Source: Thiotrichales bacterium | GTDB taxonomy: Bacteria > Pseudomonadota > Gammaproteobacteria > Thiomicrospirales > Thiomicrospiraceae | Assembly: GCA_016936535.1 (NCBI GenBank) | Contig: JAFGXP010000001.1 | Location: 1-64,000 of the forward strand | Length of the DNA: 64,000 nucleotides | Direction: 5' to 3' | In this document: positions 47,247 through 55,115 of the stretch, one piece after another | Numbering within the stretch: position 1 is the stretch's first letter | Layout of the letters: each line of letters begins with the position of its first letter | Notes under the pieces: generated by a model | Told to the model about the DNA's origin: nothing | What the model saw: the letters and a program-made list of their open reading frames with translations, nothing else | Databases searched by the model: none | Made by a program: the position numbers and the translations under genes

Positions 47247-48197
47247 TTAAAGGAGTGTCGGGGTCGCAAGCCGTTGCGCAACCCGCAACACGGCACTGCG
47301 TGAGCGGGCATTGAGTTCGCATTCCTGCTCACTCGGAAAAATCGGTTTACCTATCCGTTGCAAAAGCGGTTCTATCACCTCAATCTGCACCGGTGAATCT
47401 GGAAAAAGATCGCGAATCATCGACTGATCACGCATAAACACTTTGACAATCCGATCTTCCAAAGAATGGAAGCTGATTACTGCCAAACGGCCTTCTGGCG
47501 CTAAAACAGTGAGGGCGGCCTCCAGCACGTTTTTTAAGACCTCTAACTCACGATTAACGGCGATGCGAATCGCTTGAAACGTGCGCGTGGCAGGGTGTTT
47601 ATGCTTGTCTTTTTTAGGTGAGGCACGCTCAACCAAATCGGCAAGCTGTTTCGTAGTGTCTAAAGCGCCGGCGGCAGTGGCTTCTTTAATGACTCGGGCA
47701 ATCCGTCCAGAGAAGCGTTCTTCTCCATAATTTTGCAGAACCAGCTTGAGTGTTTTCTCATCCACTTGCACCAACCACTCGCGTGCGCTCAAACCCTGAT
47801 TTGGGTTCATGCGCATATCCAATGGACCGTTACGCATAAAACTAAAGCCGCGTTCGGCTTGGTCTAATTGAGGGGATGAGACGCCTAAATCCAGCAATAA
47901 ACCGTCAATTTTGCCGCTCAGCCCTCGCGCTTGACAGTAGTCATCTAAGTGTTCAAAACTGCCATAAATCATCTCAAATCGCGGATCAACAAAATGCGTT
48001 TGCGCATAGGCAACCGCTTCTGGATCTTGATCGATGGCCAACAACCGGCCGTTTGGCCCTAATTGTTTTAGAATTTCGCTAGAATGGCCTCCGCGACCAA
48101 AAGTGCCATCAATGTAAACGCCATCGGGTTTAATGTTTAACGCACAGAGGGATTCGGAAAGCAGTACTGAAAAGTGCGCATTGTCACTGGCGTTCAT
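47247..48197 (-). CDS. rsmH: 16S rRNA (cytosine-1402-N4)-methyltransferase
   Basis: RsmH (MraW) methylates N4 of C1402 in the ribosomal P site. The 316-residue protein has VYIDGTFGRGGHSSEIL for SAM binding, DGLLLDLGVSSPQLD, RGFSFMRNGPLDMRM, FQAIRIAVN and SFHSLEDRIVK. It follows mraZ as in nearly all dcw clusters, but the next gene is ftsZ rather than ftsL. Confidence 0.97.
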   Translation of the reverse strand: MNASDNAHFSVLLSESLCALNIKPDGVYIDGTFGRGGHSSEILKQLGPNGRLLAIDQDPEAVAYAQTHFVDPRFEMIYGSFEHLDDYCQARGLSGKIDGLLLDLGVSSPQLDQAERGFSFMRNGPLDMRMNPNQGLSAREWLVQVDEKTLKLVLQNYGEERFSGRIARVIKEATAAGALDTTKQLADLVERASPKKDKHKHPATRTFQAIRIAVNRELEVLKNVLEAALTVLAPEGRLAVISFHSLEDRIVKVFMRDQSMIRDLFPDSPVQIEVIEPLLQRIGKPIFPSEQECELNARSRSAVLRVAQRLATPTLL

Positions 48198-48276
48198 AAC
48201 TTCGTCTTTTTATTAAATATTCACAGGATTTTATGAGATGAGGCCCAACGCCTTTTTCATCGCCATTTTGAGCATT

Positions 48277-48732
48277 TTAAAAACTTAAATCACCCAACAT
48301 TTCGGACATAGCCGGCAAATCAATTTCTTGCAGAATGTCTGAGCAAGTGGCTTCCCAAGCATTTTTATCCCACAACTCCAACTTCTTGCCTTGACCAACC
48401 AAAACCGATTCCTTAAGTATTTGCGCATAACTAAGCTGCTCTTTACTCATCAGAATCCGTCCCTGAGCATCCATCACCTGCTCCACCGCTCGTCCAACAA
48501 AAATCCGCTGAAGGTTGCGGACTGCGTGATTCGCATTTGGCAACGCCATTATTTGATTTTCCAATGCGCGCCAATCGTGGTAGGGATAAAGCGCCAAGCA
48601 TTTCGCGGTTAAATCCAACGCAATCACCAGCGTCGAGTTATGCTCCTGATCCAAATAATCGCGGAACTTTTTCGGCACAGCGAGACGCCCTTTGGTATCC
48701 ACATTCAGGTTGTAGCTGCCTCGAAAAAACAC
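48277..48732 (-). CDS. mraZ: Transcriptional regulator MraZ
   Basis: MraZ is an AbrB-like DNA-binding protein that represses the dcw promoter. The 151-residue protein contains two SpoVT/AbrB-type repeats: LNVDTKGRLAVPKKFRDYL near the N-terminus and VMDAQGRILMSKEQL near residue 90, each with the DxxGR motif. The start is a GTG giving MFFRGSYNL, which aligns with the E. coli start. Three boxes of the MraZ operator type lie within 31 bp upstream, so autoregulation is likely. Confidence 0.95.
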   Translation of the reverse strand: MFFRGSYNLNVDTKGRLAVPKKFRDYLDQEHNSTLVIALDLTAKCLALYPYHDWRALENQIMALPNANHAVRNLQRIFVGRAVEQVMDAQGRILMSKEQLSYAQILKESVLVGQGKKLELWDKNAWEATCSDILQEIDLPAMSEMLGDLSF

Positions 48733-48738
48733 CTAATT

Positions 48739-48763
48739 CACCACTTTTCGCCACTTTGCCCCA
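48739..48763 (-). promoter_or_regulatory. MraZ operator: three TGGNG boxes at 10-bp spacing
   Basis: On the minus strand TGGGG (48763-48759), TGGCG (48753-48749) and TGGTG (48743-48739) repeat with five-base spacers. This is the known MraZ box architecture (TGGGN plus five). They lie between the promoter and the mraZ GTG; the last box ends seven bases before the start. Confidence 0.85.
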
Positions 48764-48775
48764 CAATTTGAACTA

Positions 48776-48804
48776 ACTATATTCATCCGTTGTGCCAGTG
48801 TCAA
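48776..48804 (-). promoter_or_regulatory. Strong sigma-70 promoter of the dcw cluster
   Basis: On the minus strand TTGACA (48804-48799), an exact consensus -35, is followed after 17 bp by TATAGT (48781-48776). The MraZ boxes begin about 12 bp downstream, so a bound MraZ would block initiation or early elongation. Confidence 0.85.
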
Positions 48805-49378
48805 CTCAGGCTTAAATCTAAAATTCTTTTATATGACAACAACTTAGCTAGTTAAAATTGTTTACAGCCTTAATCAACTTTTTAATTTCCCCAATTTTTT
48901 CATGCACTTATTCCAAAGTCTAAAACATCCCCTTAAAGCAACTCGCAAACTTGACAAATCAAACACCGGCCTTACTTCAGACTGGCACCCTCTTAAAAAA
49001 ACACTCTATATAGAATTATTAAAAAACAAAACACTATATGTAGTATAAAAAACCAATACCAAAAAAAAATTAAGATTTTCTTCATTTTTTTTGAATTGCA
49101 TTAAAAAGTCTATTTTTGCTACAGATTTCAAGTATGTGTGGAGGATTGCAAAGCGCTGGACCAATAAGGGTCAATCTGCAGAGAAAAATCGTCTTTAAAT
49201 GCTTCAAAAGAGATGAATAACGACAAAAAATTAACTTAATACCAAAAAAGGAAAGCAACAAAAGGACGGTGGGGAATTTTCCCAAAAATAAAGCAACAAG
49301 AGGTAAAAAGGAAAACAAAAGAGAAGAATAAGAGAAGGAAAGAAAATAAGAAATAACGACACAAAAAATGGAAAAAAT
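48805..49378. other. AT-rich intergenic region between the mraZ promoter and rnpB
   Basis: About 570 bp carry no convincing gene. The frames here are short, made of hydrophobic low-complexity residues, and cross into rnpB. The part next to rnpB (about 49240-49378) is almost pure purine on the plus strand, hence pyrimidine-rich downstream of the rnpB transcript. A palindrome GGGGAATTTTCCC lies near 49273. A mixed segment at about 49130-49190 has nested short complementary words, but I could not build a known RNA from it. Confidence 0.6.
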
Positions 49379-49779
<401 letters not shown>

Positions 49780-49781
49780 TT

Positions 49782-49810
49782 TTAATAAACACAGCGAAAC
49801 TTTCTTTCAA
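49782..49810 (-). promoter_or_regulatory. Promoter of rnpB
   Basis: On the minus strand TTGAAA (49810-49805) and TATTAA (49787-49782) are separated by exactly 17 bp. The -10 ends a few bases before the RNA 5' end, as expected for this RNA. Confidence 0.8.
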
Positions 49811-49865
49811 GTGGACAGTCGGCCTGATTCGCCGGCAAAAACGCCAATAACGTCACGATCAAAAA

Positions 49866-51134
49866 TTACTCTTTGGGGAGCTGGGTGTACAAAGCTTTAG
49901 CAAGCTGATTACGATATCGATAGGGTACCGGTTGATTCGCCAAAAACACAAATGGCCACCATTGCTGACGATAATAAAAATAGCCAGCCAAGGTACTGAC
50001 CCCAACCAAAGAACCGGATTTTGCAAAAACTCCAGGTTCAATTTCAGGTAAAAGTTCACGCCAAGGGCTTAATGCCTGTAACACCTGCCAAAGCTGATGA
50101 GCACTGAGTCGATTTTGTCGGGATAAACCCGCTCCATCAACCAAGCGAACCTGCTGAGCATCCCAACCAAACTGATGCTGCAAGGCTTGAGCATAATAAG
50201 TCGAAACCGCCGCCGCCTGTGCCGGCAAATGGGTTTTCTCCGCGACCAAATTCAGCGCTAGCTGATTGGCAATGAAGTTGGTCGAGTAGCGCAGCATCGC
50301 CGAGATAACCTGCGCTAAATTTTTTTGATTCGCGTGCTGATAGTGCACGCTTGCTGGAGTCACAGGCGAAACCGGCATTTGTCGCAAGGTCTCATCCAAG
50401 ACCTCAATACCTTGCTGCCGCAGGAAAAAAATCAGCAATTCAGCGGCATATTGCTGATTCCGCGCTGGATCAGTGCCTGTATTAATCCGCTCGTCCTGAC
50501 CATCCTTTAAACGCAAGCCAGCGTCTTTGATGATCTGCAATGCGGTCGGAGTAATGGGGGTTTGCGGTTCGGCTGAAAGCCACTGCCCGTGTTTTTTAAG
50601 CACATGCAGACTGTTAAAATTGGCGCTAAATGCACTATTGATAGCATCATATGGATTCAAGCTTTCGCCGGTACCGGGTAAACGAATCGCTTCTGCATAC
50701 CAGCGATTCGCCATCTGCAAGTAAGCCAATTGATAAATTCCTTGCGCTCGTAAACGCTTGGCCAATTCGATGGCGATGCGCGCTAACTCTTCTGAAACCA
50801 AAAAAGGATCACCTGAGCTCTGTAGATGTAAGACGGCTTGGCCATTAGGATGAATATGCACCTTAAATTCCGTCACAAAATGATGGTCAGCTCCCCAGTG
50901 TTGCAAGGCTAATAAGGCCGTAATCAATTTGGTGGTTGAAGCCGGAATCAGTGCTTGTTGTGCTGCATCAGCAAAAAGCGGTTTCCCATTGGGCTCTGCG
51001 ACCAACAAAGCGGCTGGAGCCAAAGTTTGATAAAACGCAAATTCTTTTCCCGAAAATGTTGTTTGTGGCGGTGCCGCCAGCGCAGGCATCAGCCAAAGAA
51101 AGCTTGCACCTAACCCCATCTTTATCTTCATCAT
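49866..51134 (-). CDS. dacB: D-alanyl-D-alanine carboxypeptidase/endopeptidase (PBP4 type)
   Basis: This is a periplasmic class C penicillin-binding protein that trims or hydrolyses peptide cross-links. The 422-residue protein has a signal peptide (MMKIKMGLGASFLWLMPALAA), the nucleophile motif STTK in PASTTKLITALLAL near residue 66, SxN as RYSTNFIANQLALN, and KSG in FAKSGSLVGV. The large insertion between the first two motifs is typical of the DacB/PBP4 family. KSG replaces the usual KTG, a tolerated variant. It diverges from rsmJ and ends just upstream of the rnpB promoter. Confidence 0.9.
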   Translation of the reverse strand: MMKIKMGLGASFLWLMPALAAPPQTTFSGKEFAFYQTLAPAALLVAEPNGKPLFADAAQQALIPASTTKLITALLALQHWGADHHFVTEFKVHIHPNGQAVLHLQSSGDPFLVSEELARIAIELAKRLRAQGIYQLAYLQMANRWYAEAIRLPGTGESLNPYDAINSAFSANFNSLHVLKKHGQWLSAEPQTPITPTALQIIKDAGLRLKDGQDERINTGTDPARNQQYAAELLIFFLRQQGIEVLDETLRQMPVSPVTPASVHYQHANQKNLAQVISAMLRYSTNFIANQLALNLVAEKTHLPAQAAAVSTYYAQALQHQFGWDAQQVRLVDGAGLSRQNRLSAHQLWQVLQALSPWRELLPEIEPGVFAKSGSLVGVSTLAGYFYYRQQWWPFVFLANQPVPYRYRNQLAKALYTQLPKE

Positions 51135-51214
51135 TTTGTTACCGAGTATCCAGCCAACGCCAATTCTTTTATCATAGTTCTCTTTTTATCACCTTTGCCG
51201 AACAGGAGCTTACC

Positions 51215-52069
51215 TTGTCCCCATCCTCTGCCCCCAATATCTGGATTGACGATCGTTTCTTACCGGAAGCGGCGGCGAAATTACAACATGTGCTTAATTA
51301 CCCACGGCTCAGTCAAGCCACATCACAACACCCTTATCAACCGAAAATCGACACCCTCTTAGGCTGGCAAACCTCCGATGACCTACAGCCAAAACTGTCC
51401 TTATTTCCAGCGCAAAGCGGCGCCGTCTGCATTGACTTTCTAACCGGTAAAAAAGCTCATCGTCGGCAGTTCGGAGGCGGAATGGGGCAACCTTTAGTAC
51501 GCGCAATGGGCCGAATCGAGTCGCGACTACCAACCGTTTTCGATGCCACCGCAGGCATGGGCGCAGACGCTTTTGTGCTGGCTTCGCTGGGCTTTGAGGT
51601 TTGGATGAATGAACGCAGTCCGCTGATCGCTGCCCTGATCGCCGATGGCTTAGCACGCGCGCAACACGCGGATGAACTGGATGCCGACAGCCAAGCCATT
51701 TTTAGACGAATGCGCCTAAGCCAAGGGGACAGTGCCCTGCAAATGCAAACACTTAACCCCGCTCCCGAAACCATTTACCTAGATCCCATGTATCCTGAGA
51801 AAAAGAAGCGTGCGGCCACAAAAAAAGAGATGGCGGTTTTGCAACAACTTATTGGGCCTGATTTAGACAGCAGTCGCCTGTTGGATGCGGCTTTGAATAC
51901 CGCACAATATCGGGTCGTCGTCAAACGCCCTAAAGGTGCAGAGCCGATTGCGCACCCCATTCAACCCAGTGCCACAATTGACAGCCCCAACACACGTTAC
52001 GACCTGTACGCGATCAAAGCGCTGCAAGAGCATATTCAAAAGCTCAAACGCCCTCTGACTCAGGTTTGA
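51215..52069 (+). CDS. rsmJ: 16S rRNA (guanine-1516-N2)-methyltransferase
   Basis: RsmJ methylates G1516 of 16S rRNA. The frame is open far upstream, but the TTG at 51215 has AGGAG seven bases before it and the conserved sequence begins after it, giving 284 residues. Family motifs are AVCIDFLTGKKAHRRQFGGG, VFDATAGMGADAFVLASLG for SAM, ETIYLDPMYPEKKKRAATKKEM and VVVKRP, as in E. coli YhiQ. It converges on rsmI and overlaps it by 26 bases. Confidence 0.92.
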   Translation: MSPSSAPNIWIDDRFLPEAAAKLQHVLNYPRLSQATSQHPYQPKIDTLLGWQTSDDLQPKLSLFPAQSGAVCIDFLTGKKAHRRQFGGGMGQPLVRAMGRIESRLPTVFDATAGMGADAFVLASLGFEVWMNERSPLIAALIADGLARAQHADELDADSQAIFRRMRLSQGDSALQMQTLNPAPETIYLDPMYPEKKKRAATKKEMAVLQQLIGPDLDSSRLLDAALNTAQYRVVVKRPKGAEPIAHPIQPSATIDSPNTRYDLYAIKALQEHIQKLKRPLTQV

Positions 52070-52940
52070 GCGCGAGAACACGGGAATAAACTGCTTTGCG
52101 TTTTACTTGATAGAACTCAGCGACAATTTCGCTGATCTGTTTTACGGGTAAGCGCTGTTGCAGCAACACCCCAATTAAGTCGTCCCATTCACTGACACTT
52201 GGTGCCTCCTCGGCGAGGACTGCACCGCTCACCATTACCACAAATTCGCCGCGAACCCGATCTGAATGCGCGGCGAAATAGGCGAGAACCTCCGCGAAAT
52301 CGCCACTCACAAATTGTTCAAACTGTTTCGTCAACTCTTTCGCCACCACCAATTGGCGCTGCGAACCAAAAATCTCAGCCATGTCTTGCAGCGACTCAAT
52401 TAAGCGGTGGGGGGACTCGTAAAATACCAATGTCCGCGACTCATCCGCCAACTTGGCAAGGGCTTGTAAACGTTTGCTCGACCGCGCCGGTAAAAACCCT
52501 TCATAAGTAAAGCGATCGGTCGGTAAGCCAGCCGCACTCAAGGCGGTAATCACCGCACTGGGACCCGGAATCGGTACAACCGCAACCCCAGCTTGGCGTA
52601 ACCGTTTTACCAAGACATAACCTGGATCATTAATCAAAGGCGTGCCGGCATCGGAAATTAAAGCGCCATTTTCCCCCCGTAACAAACGGTTTAAAAGCTG
52701 CTCTGTACGCTCGGTTTCATTGTGCTCATGCAAACTAATCAGCGGGCGTTGCAAAGCATAATTTTGCAATAAAATTTTGCTGTGCCGCGTATCCTCTGCG
52801 GCAATCCAATCAACCTGAGCTAAAAGTGCTAACGCCCGCTGACTGATATCTTGCAGATTCCCAATCGGTGTCGCCACCACATAAAGCGTCCCGCAGGAGG
52901 CGCTGGCACGAACAGACGTACTGGCTGAAAAAAGAGTCAC
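52044..52940 (-). CDS. rsmI: 16S rRNA (cytidine-1402-2'-O)-methyltransferase
   Basis: RsmI adds the 2'-O-methyl group to C1402, the same nucleotide that RsmH methylates on N4. From the GTG at 52940 (AAAGGA upstream) it has 298 residues: LYVVATPIGNLQDIS, AAEDTRHSKILL, SDAGTPLINDPGY, PGPSAVITALSAAGLPTDRF and FYESPHRL are the classic segments. It diverges from lpoA, as in E. coli and Pseudomonas. Confidence 0.95.
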   Translation of the reverse strand: MTLFSASTSVRASASCGTLYVVATPIGNLQDISQRALALLAQVDWIAAEDTRHSKILLQNYALQRPLISLHEHNETERTEQLLNRLLRGENGALISDAGTPLINDPGYVLVKRLRQAGVAVVPIPGPSAVITALSAAGLPTDRFTYEGFLPARSSKRLQALAKLADESRTLVFYESPHRLIESLQDMAEIFGSQRQLVVAKELTKQFEQFVSGDFAEVLAYFAAHSDRVRGEFVVMVSGAVLAEEAPSVSEWDDLIGVLLQQRLPVKQISEIVAEFYQVKRKAVYSRVLALKPESEGV

Positions 52941-53051
52941 ATTAGGTCCTTTAACGGATAAATAAAAACACCGAAGAATCACGAACTTGCCGCTCGGCCA
53001 CGCTTAAATGGCATATAATTTTGGCTATTCTAACTAAATCTCTGCACAGCT

Positions 53052-54728
53052 ATGTTTTTTTCCGATTGCGAAACCGTTTCAAACGCCCCCAATGTATCTC
53101 GTCTACGCTGGCAACACGCTGGTCTGAGCGCATTACTTTGCAGCTTACTGCTGGCGGGCTGTTTTACACCAAAGCCGAGCGCGCCCCCCAGCGAACCAAC
53201 CAAGCCGGTAGAGCCGAGCGTTCAAATTCAACCGGTAGAACGCCCAACCCTGATTGTCGCCAGTGACCCGCAAGCTGAGCGCGTTGCCGCCCTACAAAAT
53301 CGTGACTGGGCGCGTTATGTGCAATTTAGTGATGAACTCTGGCAGACTTCCGCTCCAGAGCAGCAAGCCAAGATTGAACAAGAAATTTGGCAAACCTTGC
53401 TGCCTCTGGATGCCCTGACACTCATGCAACTCGATCAAAATCCCGATCCAAGAGTCAATGCCTGGACCCATCTCCTACAAACCCTGCAAACCGATGCACT
53501 CAACTTTCCGCGTGCTTTAGAAGACTTGCAGCAACTGGAAACGTCCGCTCTCTACCAAAATCACCTTTTACCCCAGCTGTTAAGCCAACGCCCTACTCCC
53601 GCCCCGCTTGAACAGATTGCGATTCTCTTGCCAATGCAAGGCAAATTTAAAGTGGTGGCCGAGCAGATTCAAACGGGTCTTCTTAAAGCCTATTACGACA
53701 GCGGTTTGCAATCCAATTTGAGCTTGCGTTTTTACGATAGCAGCGATGAATCCCAAATCAGCAGTCTGTACTTTCAAGCCAAGCAAAATGGCGCACAACG
53801 TATTATCGGCCCCCTGCGTAAACCCGCCTTAGAACAACTGGTTGCCTTTGATGATGAAAACCTCATTGCGCTGAACTCGCTGGATTATCCGACCCGCTTT
53901 GTGCAGTTCAATCTCAAATCGAGTGATAAAACGAGTCAACTGATTAACGGTTTTGTTCAACAAAACATTCAAACACTGGGGCTGCTAAACAGCGATGAAC
54001 CTGGCCAACGTGCTGCCGCAGAGCAGCTCAGCCAAGCCTGGCAAGCACTGCTGCAGCACGCGCTTGTCCAAGTGACTTACAGCGATGACAATCCACAACT
54101 GCGCCAAGCTTTCGATCGTCTTCTCAATATCCCCCAAAGCTTAGAACGCCGCGCGCAATTGCGAAATATTTTGGGGATAATGCCTGAGTTCTATCCATAC
54201 AGCCGACAAGATTTACAAGCCATAGTGGTATTTGATTCTGCCAGTCGATTAGCGGTCATCAACCCGCAAAAATCACTCTATCTGTTATCAACACCGCTCT
54301 ATGCAGCCACCGATTTTGATCCCCAAAATGCGCAGCACTTACGGAATAACCGAGACCTTAAAGAGGTGCAATTGCTCACCCAGCCAATGATCCTGAACCC
54401 CAACCAAGTCAATGGTATTTTCGAAGCATTCGGCTGGGATGCTATGCAAGCGGCGCTCAATCTCGATTTGTTACGCAAAGGCGCTTGCTTAACCCACACC
54501 CAAACAGGACAAATTCGATTAGAAAACAATCGATTACAGCAACATCTGGTTTGGGCCAAGTTTGATGCAAAAGGTCAACTTCGCCCTTATCAACTGCCGA
54601 GTGCACCAACAAATAACGATTCAAATCCGGCCGAAGAAGAGGGAGAACCCGCTCAGGGCGTCAAGCCGTTTTTTCGTGAAGAGGCCGACTTGCAGCAACG
54701 TCTGCAAGAAGAAATGCCGCTGCGTTAA
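53052..54728 (+). CDS. lpoA: Penicillin-binding protein activator LpoA
   Basis: LpoA is an outer-membrane lipoprotein that reaches through the periplasm to stimulate PBP1A. The 558-residue protein has a signal sequence ending in the lipobox LLAGC (Cys37), a proline-rich spacer, an N-terminal helical TPR-like region, and from about residue 180 a periplasmic-binding-protein-like domain (IAILLPMQGKFKVVAEQIQTG). This two-part layout and its place between rsmI and yraN are diagnostic. A TATAAT at 53014-53019 may be its -10, with no clear -35. Confidence 0.9.
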   Translation: MFFSDCETVSNAPNVSRLRWQHAGLSALLCSLLLAGCFTPKPSAPPSEPTKPVEPSVQIQPVERPTLIVASDPQAERVAALQNRDWARYVQFSDELWQTSAPEQQAKIEQEIWQTLLPLDALTLMQLDQNPDPRVNAWTHLLQTLQTDALNFPRALEDLQQLETSALYQNHLLPQLLSQRPTPAPLEQIAILLPMQGKFKVVAEQIQTGLLKAYYDSGLQSNLSLRFYDSSDESQISSLYFQAKQNGAQRIIGPLRKPALEQLVAFDDENLIALNSLDYPTRFVQFNLKSSDKTSQLINGFVQQNIQTLGLLNSDEPGQRAAAEQLSQAWQALLQHALVQVTYSDDNPQLRQAFDRLLNIPQSLERRAQLRNILGIMPEFYPYSRQDLQAIVVFDSASRLAVINPQKSLYLLSTPLYAATDFDPQNAQHLRNNRDLKEVQLLTQPMILNPNQVNGIFEAFGWDAMQAALNLDLLRKGACLTHTQTGQIRLENNRLQQHLVWAKFDAKGQLRPYQLPSAPTNNDSNPAEEEGEPAQGVKPFFREEADLQQRLQEEMPLR

Positions 54729-54752
54729 TTTGGCCATAAAAGGCGCCGCACC

Positions 54753-55115
54753 GTGAAACTTCTCAGTAAATGGATTGGTCAACAAAAGGAACAGCAAGCC
54801 AGCGATTGGCTGCAACAGCAACAGCTGCAAATCCTAGCGCGAAATTTTCGCTGCGATCGGTACCGCAAAGGAGAAATTGACCTCATCGCTTTAGACCGCG
54901 ATAAGGTGCTGGTTTTTTTTGAAATCAAATACCGTAAAGATACCGAATACGGTCATCCACTCGAATTCATTCACGCTGCCCAGCAGCAACGCATTCGTCG
55001 GTGCGCGGAAGTCTTTCTGCTCAAACACCCAGAATATCAAGACTGTGATTGCCGTTTCGATGTGGTCTTCTTTTGCGGACAAAACCCAGCAGAATGGTTA
55101 CAGAATGCTTTCTAA
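54753..55115 (+). CDS. yraN: UPF0102/YraN-family nuclease-fold protein
   Basis: This 120-residue member of the UPF0102 family has the restriction-endonuclease-like fold pattern: a helical start with ASDWLQQQQLQILARNFRC, then GEIDLIALD and VFFEIKYRKD, the D-ExK core of PD-(D/E)XK proteins. The biological role is not settled. The start is a GTG 24 bp after lpoA, so it is probably co-transcribed. It converges on ppsA with a four-base overlap of stops. Confidence 0.9.
   Translation: MKLLSKWIGQQKEQQASDWLQQQQLQILARNFRCDRYRKGEIDLIALDRDKVLVFFEIKYRKDTEYGHPLEFIHAAQQQRIRRCAEVFLLKHPEYQDCDCRFDVVFFCGQNPAEWLQNAF

Noticed and set aside
50936-51214. Upstream extension of the rsmJ frame by 93 codons
   Set aside because: It runs antisense through the start of dacB and lacks conservation; the TTG at 51215 has a good ribosome site and begins the family sequence.
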